Shown piece after piece: positions 22,989-29,112 of a stretch of 29,112 bases of DNA (position 1 is its first letter; every line of letters starts with the position of its first letter). Origin of the DNA: a virus. The DNA lies in IMG/VR virus record IMGVR_UViG_3300025326_001007, positions 1 through 29,112 of that record, one strand, 5' to 3'. The position numbers were made by a program, and so were the translations under genes. The notes beneath the pieces are model-generated. The model searched no databases, was not told where the DNA came from, and was given only the letters and a program-made list of their open reading frames with translations.

Positions 22989-25015
22989 GCGCCCGGCCCC
23001 GCTACCGGCAGCGTCCCCGGAACCGTCATCGGCCCGCTCGGCGGCATCGCCGCAGCACCGTTTGGCGGCATCCCCGGCTCAAGCCCTGGTTGCGGCACCG
23101 CCGTCACCCCGTTATCCGCTGCCGTCTTCCCCAGCTCCAATGCCAGCCCCTGAGCGTTCAACATCACCCCGTCCGGCCCCAAAAATACCTGGTGCCCAAA
23201 CTCCTCCGCCACAATCCTCTTGCTCATCCCCGGCCACACGTCCGCATTGAACGACTGATCCGCCAGCCAGCGGTGGAAGAAGTCCTGCGGATTCTCGATC
23301 CCCAGGTACTTCTCAATCAACACCTCGGCCGTGATCCCCGGCACCCCGTCCCGGTACATCGCAATCCCGTGCTGCTGCAACGTGATCTTCTCGGCCGCAC
23401 TCTCCGTCGGAATCTGCGCCTCCAGGTCCAGCGACTCCACGTCCTCCGGCGCCAACACGATCATCTTCCGCTTGTCCCCATCCCGCACGAACGTCGCCAC
23501 CGTTCCCAACACTCCCTTCGAGTGTATCTTCGCCATGAACCGAACCATCTTCGTCAACGTGTCCCGGATGGCATCACTGTAGTTCGACGGCTCAATGCTG
23601 TTGTCCGCCTGCAACATCCGCATCCCCCAGGGTTCTGGAACGCGGCCCGGAGGCGCCTCCGCCCGCCCCGTCGCCGGCTTCGCGTCCTCCATCTCCTGCC
23701 TCTGAAACTCCATGCTCTTGACAATCGCCTCGGGAAACTCCGGCGCGTACTGCTTCAGCGTGTACCCCTCGGGCACCTCCTGCGCCGCCGCAGCCGCCCC
23801 CGTCATGTACAACGGCTCCCCCTGCTCATTGAGCCGCGGCAACCCCGTCACCGTGTGCTCGTACCACCACACCGGCTCAGCCGCCGAGTGCAACAGCAAG
23901 TGCATCATCGCCACCGTGAAATCGAAAAACGGCTTCTGCTTGTAAACCCCGTCCAACGGCCCGCTTATCTGGTTCGCCGGGTCAGGGTCGTCCGCCTCCA
24001 GCGCCGCACACTTCCACCACGGCACTTCCTCGTACTCGTGCGGAAACGCCTTCACAAGCTGCCAACCACTTATCGCCAACATGTCCGCGTTAACAAACGC
24101 GCTGTCAGTGGCAAGCTCGTAATACTCCGTCCGCGTCCAAATCTCCGCGATCCCGACCATCTCCCCCCACGACCCCTCACCCCGTCCCGCCGGCGCCTCT
24201 CCCTCGACAAAAATCTGTACCTTCTTGTCTACCTGGTTGACCGACAACACAATCTTGTCCCGGTCCTTCAGCCGCTTCGAGTAATCAAGCACCCCAACCT
24301 GCTTCACCCACACCAATAGCGCCAACCCCAACTCGTCCTTGACTTCCATCACCGCACCCGCCGGCGCTACCGCCATGAACCACGGCCACCCTGCCTTCGC
24401 ACCATCCTCCACCTGGCGCCTCTCCCGACTCTCCAATATCTCCTCGTACCGATAGCCGTACTTCCCGTCCTTGTCCGCCTCCTGCCTCTTCTTGCGGTAC
24501 TTCCCCTGCTCCCCCACCCCCGGCACACTGTCGAGAATCACCGCGTCCGGCAACGGCGGGCACATGTCCTTCAACGGCCTCGCGTGCAACCAGGCACGCC
24601 CCTCCCTCACTACCCGGTCCGCCAACAACCTCTGAAGATTGATGTCCTGCCGCTGCTCCCCGTTCCGAATGCCAGACATGAAAAACATCTCGACATCCGT
24701 CGTCCGTCTTTCCTGCGTCGCCGTGGGAATCATCGGCTTGCCACTGACCGACCACTCATTCTCCGTTAGCCGCGTAACCATCTTGACCCACGTCTCTCGC
24801 AAATCATTAGACTGCCACTTCGGCCCACTGATGTATGGCCCAAGAGACGGGTCGTGCCTGGGATGATTGAAGAAATGATCCCGCCGCACCCTCAACTTCG
24901 GAAACGCCCCCACATTCCCATCGCTGCCCTGCTCATATCGGTCGATGAGCTGCTTAAGGATCGCCTGGCAATCCTTTTCCGAAAACGCCATCCCCGCGGG
25001 AATCTTAACTGACAT
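22985..25015 (-). CDS. Portal protein (676 aa)
   Basis: It is the only large gene between terminase and the virion module. The N-terminal domain has ILKQLIDRYEQGSDGNVGAF. Long Trp/Pro-rich, partly helical sections follow (KAGWPWFMAVAPAGAVMEVK; LGLALLVWVKQVGVLDYSKR). The aromatic wing VNADMLAISGWQLVKAFPHE leads into FFDFTVAMMHLLLHSAAEPV, a typical portal stem helix. The C-terminal 70 residues are Pro/Gly-rich and disordered. The length and order match portals, which form the dodecameric ring through which DNA enters and leaves. The function is inferred from order and fold pattern; no single motif proves it. It overlaps the methyltransferase start. Confidence 0.75.
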   Translation of the reverse strand: MSVKIPAGMAFSEKDCQAILKQLIDRYEQGSDGNVGAFPKLRVRRDHFFNHPRHDPSLGPYISGPKWQSNDLRETWVKMVTRLTENEWSVSGKPMIPTATQERRTTDVEMFFMSGIRNGEQRQDINLQRLLADRVVREGRAWLHARPLKDMCPPLPDAVILDSVPGVGEQGKYRKKRQEADKDGKYGYRYEEILESRERRQVEDGAKAGWPWFMAVAPAGAVMEVKDELGLALLVWVKQVGVLDYSKRLKDRDKIVLSVNQVDKKVQIFVEGEAPAGRGEGSWGEMVGIAEIWTRTEYYELATDSAFVNADMLAISGWQLVKAFPHEYEEVPWWKCAALEADDPDPANQISGPLDGVYKQKPFFDFTVAMMHLLLHSAAEPVWWYEHTVTGLPRLNEQGEPLYMTGAAAAAQEVPEGYTLKQYAPEFPEAIVKSMEFQRQEMEDAKPATGRAEAPPGRVPEPWGMRMLQADNSIEPSNYSDAIRDTLTKMVRFMAKIHSKGVLGTVATFVRDGDKRKMIVLAPEDVESLDLEAQIPTESAAEKITLQQHGIAMYRDGVPGITAEVLIEKYLGIENPQDFFHRWLADQSFNADVWPGMSKRIVAEEFGHQVFLGPDGVMLNAQGLALELGKTAADNGVTAVPQPGLEPGMPPNGAAAMPPSGPMTVPGTLPVAGPGA

Positions 25016-25017
25016 CG

Positions 25018-25227
25018 TTATCCCGCCCTCGATTTGGAACTATTCGCCAACGCTACCGGAAAGGCGACAGCCTGATACTCCGCCGCCGCTTTCTTTCCGC
25101 TAGAACGAAGCACCCTGCGGAGCTTGTGCCGGTATGTTTGGATGTACTGAGCGCTATAATGCCCAGCCCGCTGAGCTTTTTGATGCCCTTTGTGCCCCTT
25201 CGTCCTTGGGGTGGTAACTTTTGGCAA
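25018..25227 (-). CDS. 69-aa basic hypothetical protein, TTG start
   Basis: I choose the TTG at 25227, with GGGGAG five bases upstream. The frame is open to 25437, but that part overlaps the 68-aa gene in another frame and is Arg/Ser-rich. The peptide (PKVTTPRTKGHKGHQKAQRA, then YSAQYIQTYRHKLRRVLRSS and GKKAAAEYQAVAFP) is strongly basic with His/Tyr positions. 'TY-x-x-K-x-RRV-x-R' followed by 'KAA-x-EY' occurs in small genes near phage terminases. Nucleic-acid binding is plausible. The start is less sure than the frame. Confidence 0.5.
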   Translation of the reverse strand: MPKVTTPRTKGHKGHQKAQRAGHYSAQYIQTYRHKLRRVLRSSGKKAAAEYQAVAFPVALANSSKSRAG

Positions 25228-25249
25228 GTGGGCTCCCCAGGAGCCCGGC

Positions 25250-25312
25250 GGATCCTTCCCTAGAAGGAGCGGCTGGACACTACGCGGGTCCTTCCTTAGA
25301 AGGAGCGGCTGG
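25250..25312. repeat. Tandem 27-bp direct repeat carrying two hairpins
   Basis: Two 27-base copies (25250-25276 and 25286-25312) differ at two positions (GGATCC versus GGGTCC, and CCTA versus CTTA in the loop). Each contains a TCCTTC-N4-GAAGGA hairpin (25253-25268, 25289-25304). Nine bases separate them. Copy 2 encodes the last residues of the 68-aa gene and copy 1 lies between it and the 69-aa gene. Confidence 0.8.
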
Positions 25313-25486
25313 CTGTTCGACTCGCTCAATGCCTTCAGGGATGACCAGCGGCGATACCCTCCTCTTCCCAATCTCGTACTCGTACGAGTAATCCTGAAGC
25401 TCCTTCGTAGATTGCGCCTTTTCCAGCGCAGCGACAATCCCCTTCAGATGACGCAACACTTCGGCCCAGACAGCAGCGTCAGTCAT
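25280..25486 (-). CDS. 68-aa hypothetical protein
   Basis: The ATG at 25486 overlaps the terminase stop (ATGA). The N-terminal 35 residues are helical (AAVWAEVLRHLKGIVAALEK), then comes KELQDYSYEYEIGKRRVSPL. The last 12 residues are AAPSKEGPA, encoded by the hairpin repeat, which looks like an added tail. No domain is recognised. It is coupled to the terminase gene and could be an accessory of packaging. Confidence 0.65.
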   Translation of the reverse strand: MTDAAVWAEVLRHLKGIVAALEKAQSTKELQDYSYEYEIGKRRVSPLVIPEGIERVEQPAAPSKEGPA

Positions 25487-27072
25487 GCCCTCGCCGCTAC
25501 CCCCATCGTCCTCGCCCTCTCAAACTTCAACGGCTTGCTCTTCTCCCCCGGCCTGTGAGTAAACGACACCAACGCCGTCAACGCATACCTTAACGCGTCC
25601 AACGCATGGTTCGCACTCCCGTCCGGCTCCCTCCCCGGCCGCAACTCCCCCGTAACCGGATCGGCTACGAGCTTGTACCGATGCTGACTCGCCTCCTGCA
25701 ACGTGTGAACACACCCCTTGTCAATCACCAGCAACCCCTCGCCAAGCGCCCACTGCACCATCTCGATCCCCTCGTATCGGTGTAGCTTACTCCTCTCCGC
25801 CCTATACCCATAGCGCCGCAACGTCGCCGCCAACAACTCGCTCGTCCCCGGCGGCTCAACACTCACATACGCCACCGGCGCCAGCTTGTGCCACCGCTCT
25901 ACCTCACTAATGTACCAATCCATTGGCACCCCTCCCCCCGTCTTGTAGGACTCGCCCACCTGAACGATCCGCGCCGGACGCCCCTGCCTCGCAGCCAGAT
26001 ACCCCAACGGAATTACCGTCGCAGCATCACTGCCACCCCCAAGATCGATCCCCAACACCCTTACCGAGCACTCCTTCCACATTTCCGCCACTCTGCCAAG
26101 ATTGCGCTCCTTGACCTGGTAGACCAACGGACTACCGCCTGCCTCAACCTCGTGCTGACACTCCTGCAACCACGCCTGATGACCCCAACGGTCAATGAAC
26201 GCCTGACACTCCGCCAGCCCTTGACCCTCCCAGCTAGGAGTACCACTACGCAATACCGCCCTACCGGCCTCGCGGTCAATGACGGGCGAGTACAGCGTCG
26301 GTATCGGCCCACTGAGGAAACGGTCCGCCAAGAATTCCGGTATCGGCGCGGCCAGCCGCGCAAACACGCCAAATGGCGATACCAAGTTCTGGACCGCCAA
26401 TACAACCACGTCCGTTGCCCCAGCCGGCAGGATGTCTCGCGTCAACCTCTCCAGCTTCGATGCCGTCACAGGGCCCGAGTCTCGGGGCTCGTCAATGTCG
26501 TCGAGCACAATCATGTCCGGACGGTGCTCCTCAAGCTTGGCTCCCCGAATGTCCCTGTCGAGGCCAGCCGCGTCTACCGTCAGCCCAGAATCGGTAGCTA
26601 CCCGGTTGTGACGCCATGCCGCTGGCCCGTAACGATCGATGCGCCGAGCGCCCAAGACAGGATCAAGCCGGGCCACCTCCGGCGACTCCAGTAGGCGGGC
26701 AACGTTAGCCACGTGGTCGTCCGCCTTGTCCTGCGTGCCAGACACGTAGAGCACGTAGCTCCGGGATCGCCGCAGCCCCGTCACCACGACAGCCAGCTCA
26801 GCCGACGTGGACTTGGCTCCGCCTCGCGGCCAGATCCCCACGTACGGCGTCACGTAGCCCGTAGCCGGGATCGCGTAGGCCCAGTCCCAGAATTGCTCAT
26901 GATGAGGCGCAAAGGCCCGACTCACGTGCTGAGGAGCAATCATCGGCAACAGCTCACGCCAGTCACCCGGGAGAATCGGCGGCGCCCGGAGCCGCCCGCG
27001 GCTCTCGATGACGCGCCGCACACCCTCGATCGCGGCCGACCGCATCTGCTCCGGGGTCAGGGTTTTGCCCAT
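25483..27072 (-). CDS. terL: Terminase large subunit (529 aa)
   Basis: The protein has both halves of a packaging terminase. The ATPase part carries Walker A at residues 82-89 (PRGGAKST) and Walker B at 187-194 (MIVLDDID), with Asp191 as the likely catalytic-pair residue. The nuclease part has the RNase H-like acidic residues D343 (RVLGIDLGGGSD), E406 (YVSVEPPGT) and D492 (NHALDALRYAL). It pumps DNA through the portal and cuts the concatemer. All key residues are present. No good ribosome site lies close to the ATG at 27072, so translation is probably coupled to the five-codon ORF described next to it. The length is normal for the family. Confidence 0.95.
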   Translation of the reverse strand: MGKTLTPEQMRSAAIEGVRRVIESRGRLRAPPILPGDWRELLPMIAPQHVSRAFAPHHEQFWDWAYAIPATGYVTPYVGIWPRGGAKSTSAELAVVVTGLRRSRSYVLYVSGTQDKADDHVANVARLLESPEVARLDPVLGARRIDRYGPAAWRHNRVATDSGLTVDAAGLDRDIRGAKLEEHRPDMIVLDDIDEPRDSGPVTASKLERLTRDILPAGATDVVVLAVQNLVSPFGVFARLAAPIPEFLADRFLSGPIPTLYSPVIDREAGRAVLRSGTPSWEGQGLAECQAFIDRWGHQAWLQECQHEVEAGGSPLVYQVKERNLGRVAEMWKECSVRVLGIDLGGGSDAATVIPLGYLAARQGRPARIVQVGESYKTGGGVPMDWYISEVERWHKLAPVAYVSVEPPGTSELLAATLRRYGYRAERSKLHRYEGIEMVQWALGEGLLVIDKGCVHTLQEASQHRYKLVADPVTGELRPGREPDGSANHALDALRYALTALVSFTHRPGEKSKPLKFERARTMGVAARA

Positions 27073-27109
27073 CAGGTCAGGTTGCTCATTACCCTACCCT
27101 CCTAGGGTA
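27072..27109 (-). promoter_or_regulatory. Hairpin-borne ribosome site and five-codon leader ORF before terL
   Basis: AGGAGG (27103-27098) lies in a TACCCT/AGGGTA palindrome (27095-27109) eight bases before an ATG at 27089. That ORF reads MSNLT and its TGA overlaps the terL ATG (TGATG). terL itself has no ribosome site of its own, so ribosomes probably start on the short ORF and re-initiate. The stem would mask the ribosome site until opened. Separately, the terS TAA overlaps an ATG for a six-codon ORF that ends 40 bases before. Confidence 0.5.
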
Positions 27110-27132
27110 TTTTCAACTGCGCACTATATCCA

Positions 27133-27588
27133 TTATGTCCGCTTGCTCTTCGAAGGAGACATAACGGCGCCGGATCGCATCGCCTCTGCCGCGATCGCCT
27201 CTGCCTCCCGCACCGCCCGGCTCGACTCCTCCGCACTCAGGCCGAGCTCCTTGCCGAGCTTCGCAGCCAAATCCTTGACTTCCAATGCGGCGCGGTCCTG
27301 GCGACCAAAGTGTTCAGGGTAGCGTCGCTCCAGCCGCCATGCGGCAGCAGTCCACTGAGGCCCTCCAGCGTCGACGATCTTAAGCCTCGATCGGATGCCC
27401 TCTGTGACTGCGTTTTTCAGGGCGATAGCCAACTCATCGTCGCCCTGTATCCACTCAACGAGAGTTGGTTCCGAGATATTCACGCCGTCGGCGACGAATC
27501 GGAACGGCATTCCGAGGCGGAGATCCTCTATGAGCTGAGGGCGGATTGCGTCGCGATCGATGGTATACGGGCGCCCACGTTTGGCCAT
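27133..27588 (-). CDS. terS: Terminase small subunit (151 aa)
   Basis: I place the start at the ATG at 27588 (MAKRGRPYTIDRDAIRPQLI). The frame is open upstream to 27972, but that stretch overlaps the plus-strand gene and has a different composition. Residues about 28-48 form a helix-turn-helix (PFRFVADGVNISEPTLVEWI), which would bind the packaging site. WTAAAWRLERRYPEHFGRQD (79-98) is a characteristic small-terminase element. The tail (EVKDLAAKLGKELGLSAEES and onwards) is helical and would contact TerL. It recognises phage DNA and starts packaging. The ATG has only a weak GGGG nearby and a candidate -10 box just upstream, so the transcript may be leaderless. Confidence 0.85.
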   Translation of the reverse strand: MAKRGRPYTIDRDAIRPQLIEDLRLGMPFRFVADGVNISEPTLVEWIQGDDELAIALKNAVTEGIRSRLKIVDAGGPQWTAAAWRLERRYPEHFGRQDRAALEVKDLAAKLGKELGLSAEESSRAVREAEAIAAEAMRSGAVMSPSKSKRT

Positions 27589-27594
27589 GCCCCA

Positions 27595-27624
27595 ATTTTC
27601 GTCGCAAGTTCTGGAGCCTGTCAA
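27595..27624 (-). promoter_or_regulatory. Candidate promoter for terS and the virion operon
   Basis: TTGACA (27624-27619), then an 18-base spacer and GAAAAT (27600-27595) on the minus strand. The same TTGACA-N17-CGAAA form occurs before scaffold. The predicted start would fall at or within a few bases of the terS ATG (27588), which implies a leaderless or nearly leaderless message. Confidence 0.4.
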
Positions 27625-27675
27625 GCGTGGATAGGGTACCGGGGTAAGGTATCTCTTCTCTCTAATTAACACACT

Positions 27676-27691
27676 CTTTTCAGAAGAAAAG
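27676..27691. promoter_or_regulatory. Operator-like palindrome between divergent promoters
   Basis: CTTTTC-AGAA-GAAAAG is a perfect 6-bp inverted repeat in an AT-rich patch (TAATTAAC precedes it). It lies between the minus-strand candidate promoter and the plus-strand one, 11 bases from the plus TTGACA. A repressor bound here could control both directions. It could instead be a simple RNA hairpin. Confidence 0.4.
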
Positions 27692-27701
27692 GGGACAGGG
27701 C

Positions 27702-27730
27702 TTGACAGGACATGAGGGGGCGCGTAGAAC
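27702..27730 (+). promoter_or_regulatory. Candidate plus-strand promoter
   Basis: TTGACA (27702-27707), 17 bases, TAGAAC (27725-27730). Start near 27737, leaving a 38-base leader with a GCTGGC/GCCAGC hairpin (27740-27757) before the ribosome site GGAAGGA and the ATG at 27775. The rest of the intergenic stretch 27589-27774 holds the features listed here and nothing else I can see. Confidence 0.4.
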
Positions 27731-27774
27731 GAAACTGCGGCTGGCGAAACGGCCAGCGCCACGGAAGGACCACC

Positions 27775-28068
27775 ATGGCCATCGCTACCGGAACCCGAAC
27801 CCGCTACGAAATAATTCTCGAAGGGCCGTCGATCGAAACGGTACGCATTCCCCTCTGGGTCTGCTCCAAAACTCGTGATGCGATCTGCTCGGCGGTTCAG
27901 CCTTGCTATCCCCGCGTAGTCGCCTACGTTGGCAAAAAGCGTGCAAGTTTCGAATGGAGTACTAAGCTCCACGGATTCGCAACTCGTGATGGGTACGTCA
28001 TCCGTTACTCAGGTCGCACGCAGCGCGAATGTGAATCAGCCGGCTTGCTGCCCATTCTGCCGGCCTAG
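27775..28068 (+). CDS. 97-aa hypothetical protein, plus-strand module
   Basis: I choose the ATG at 27775 with GGAAGGACC upstream. An in-frame ATG at 27712 precedes it but lies within the predicted promoter and has no ribosome site. The protein starts MAIATGTRTRYEIILEGPSI and looks like a small alpha/beta fold with three Cys (WVCSKTRDAICSAVQPC). It ends GRTQRECESAGLLPILPA, and the middle is Tyr/Lys/Arg-rich (YPRVVAYVGKKRASFEW). No family is recognised. It is the first gene of the divergent module, so a regulator or an early-function protein is possible. Confidence 0.65.
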   Translation: MAIATGTRTRYEIILEGPSIETVRIPLWVCSKTRDAICSAVQPCYPRVVAYVGKKRASFEWSTKLHGFATRDGYVIRYSGRTQRECESAGLLPILPA

Positions 28069-28072
28069 CGTA

Positions 28073-28125
28073 CGGACGCCACGCCAGGGCGGATGGCGTT
28101 GGTCCGCCCGGTAGGGACTGACCGG
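28073..28125 (+). promoter_or_regulatory. Leader with competing hairpins between two plus-strand genes
   Basis: Two folds exclude each other. In one, CGGAC (28073-28077) pairs with GTCCG (28102-28106) around an inner ACGCCA/TGGCGT stem (28081-28086 with 28094-28099). In the other, GGGCGGA (28087-28093) pairs with TCCGCCC (28103-28109). A further CCGGT/ACCGG stem (28108-28112 with 28121-28125) lies just before the ribosome site GGGAAGGAAAGG. Confidence 0.4.
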
Positions 28126-28142
28126 CGGGAAGGAAAGGAACC

Positions 28143-28742
28143 ATGACAACCATTCCGTTCACAGACATCGAAGCCGAGCCATTGACGCATACAGGACGCC
28201 CAATCCCTCGCGTACCGGCAAGGGGCCGCTACCAGGGGAAAGCCATTTACTGGCGTGTCACGGACGATCGTCCAGCCACGATGATGCGTTTGGTGGAGCG
28301 TGGTTACGTTCCGCGCATCCTCACGGATCGGGACTACCAGCGGATCGGAGCCGTGGTCATTGGTACGGCGTTCGAAGTTGACGACTGTGTTCCCAAGTGT
28401 GTTGTGGCGGACCCCACGCATCGCCGCACCTACGCTTCGCCAGCGCTCCGGGACCACCTGGAAGCGGAGATTGCCGAGATCGTGGCGAAGTACGAAAAGG
28501 CTGTTGCGGCGAAGATTCCCCGCATTCGCAAAGAGGACGATTTTGACAACGGGATCATTTCCAAGGGCGCTGGGGGCAACATGTGGCACCATCATGCCGG
28601 CGGGCATTCCCAGTGTCCTGGCGACTTCGACCCTTGCTACATCTGTCCCCACTCCACTCGCCAGCTGGCCGAAGCGGCCATCAACTACGTTTCGGCTTGT
28701 CGGTGTCCCGACTCGATCAAGGCAGAAAGGATTCCATCATGA
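28143..28742 (+). CDS. 199-aa protein with Cys/His-rich C-terminus
   Basis: A strong ribosome site (GGAAGGAAAGGAACC) precedes the ATG at 28143. Residues 20-70 form an alpha/beta part (RYQGKAIYWRVTDDRPATMM then RILTDRDYQRIGAVVIG). Residues 100-130 are a charged helix. The last 60 residues are metal-site-like: HHHAGGHSQCPGDFDPCYIC (149-168), H170, and CRC (186-188). Eight or more Cys/His in this stretch could bind one or two zinc ions. I do not recognise a family. It overlaps the next start by four bases (ATGA), so the two are probably translated together. Confidence 0.65.
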   Translation: MTTIPFTDIEAEPLTHTGRPIPRVPARGRYQGKAIYWRVTDDRPATMMRLVERGYVPRILTDRDYQRIGAVVIGTAFEVDDCVPKCVVADPTHRRTYASPALRDHLEAEIAEIVAKYEKAVAAKIPRIRKEDDFDNGIISKGAGGNMWHHHAGGHSQCPGDFDPCYICPHSTRQLAEAAINYVSACRCPDSIKAERIPS

Positions 28743-29112
28743 CCACTCTTTACAAGCTGACGGATCAACAGGGGCGGACGCGGCCGGGGGGGGCCAACGA
28801 AACGCAGTGGGGCGAGGGGGTCACGCACACGGCGCCCGGCAAGGGTGCGTTGTGTACGGAGGCTTACATCCATGCCTACACTCATCCCCTTCTGGCGGTA
28901 CTCCTCAATCCGATCGGAGGGAACTACGAAGATCCTCTGATTTGGGAGAGCGAGGGGATTGTGGAGCGGGATGACCACGGGCTGAAGGTTGGCTGCACCA
29001 GCTTCACAACGCTCTGCCAGATCCCGTTGCCAGCGATCTCCGTGGAGCAGCGGGTCCGCTTTGCCATCCTCTGCGCCAAACGGGTCTGTAACGACCCGGC
29101 ATGGAACACGTG
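28739..29112 (+). CDS. Phage hypothetical protein, 5' part (LYKLTD...WGEGVTH family)
   Basis: The ATG at 28739 overlaps the upstream stop, and 124 codons are read to the right edge with no stop. The pattern MTTLYKLTD, TQWGEGVTHTAPG, CTEAYIHAYTHPLLAVLLNP, LKVGCTSFTTLCQIPLPAIS and VEQRVRFAILCAKRV matches a family of phage proteins that I know only as uncharacterised. Typical members are about 150-200 residues, so 30-80 residues are likely missing. The first part contains WGEG and AYTHP, the second RVRFAILCAK. No biochemical role is known to me. Confidence 0.75.
   Translation, partial: MTTLYKLTDQQGRTRPGGANETQWGEGVTHTAPGKGALCTEAYIHAYTHPLLAVLLNPIGGNYEDPLIWESEGIVERDDHGLKVGCTSFTTLCQIPLPAISVEQRVRFAILCAKRVCNDPAWNT

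Noticed and set aside
22976-24319. 447-codon plus-strand open frame
   Set aside because: Antisense to the portal gene, with extreme Arg/His/Pro/Leu content (long runs like RRLRVLHLLPLK); a composition shadow.
25228-25437. Upstream extension of the 69-aa gene
   Set aside because: The extension overlaps the 68-aa gene in another frame and is Arg/Ser-rich; a better ribosome site supports the TTG start.
27114-27133. Six-codon ORF (MDIVRS) starting within the terS stop
   Set aside because: No ribosome site and it ends 40 bases before terL; a chance TAATG junction is likelier than a gene.
27589-27972. Upstream extension of terS by 128 codons
   Set aside because: It would run through the candidate promoters and opposite the plus-strand 97-aa gene; the small-terminase pattern begins only at the ATG at 27588.

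Overview
The window is a contiguous piece of a tailed double-stranded DNA bacteriophage (Caudoviricetes-type) with GC-rich DNA. The evidence is a complete packaging and head module in canonical order: small terminase, large terminase, portal, scaffold, major capsid protein. It is followed by a long run of small, overlapping virion genes. I saw no rRNA, tRNA, CRISPR array, integrase or insertion sequence. The host cannot be named. The gene set looks like that of an uncultured environmental phage: most products match only generic phage families or nothing I recognise.

Layout, read in the direction of transcription on the minus strand (right to left). Packaging: terS (27588-27133), terL (27072-25483), two small ORFs (25486-25018), portal (25015-22985). 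An orphan beta-class DNA methyltransferase (22988-22350) and two small genes follow. Next come two very large proteins, 840 aa and 1542 aa, which I read as internal or injected virion proteins. After a zinc-ribbon ORF and an 85-aa ORF, a putative promoter, a nested hairpin and a rho-independent terminator precede scaffold (13980-13120) and major capsid (13110-12238). From 12.2 kb to the left edge lie about twenty virion genes: beta-rich proteins, a tandem pair of near-identical 131-aa proteins, a protein with a C2H2 zinc finger, a protein with seven 22-residue repeats, several genes of only 35-59 codons, and fibre-like proteins at the far left. Most are joined by ATGA, TAATG or GTGA overlaps, which implies tight translational coupling. 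No tape measure, sheath or tail-tube protein is recognisable, so a podovirus-like particle is possible but unproven.

At the right end (27.6-29.1 kb) a divergent intergenic region holds candidate promoters facing both ways and an operator-like palindrome. It separates the minus-strand virion module from a plus-strand module of three small genes, the last cut by the window edge.

The most unusual signals are: seven copies of a short hairpin repeat (TCCTTC-N4-GAAGGA type) confined to the small-gene parts of 13.9-25.3 kb; a eukaryote-type C2H2 finger in a phage protein; a 35-codon gene that looks like a fragment of its upstream neighbour; a five-codon ORF whose hairpin-borne ribosome site probably drives terminase translation; and leader RNAs with nested or competing hairpins before scaffold and in the plus-strand module.
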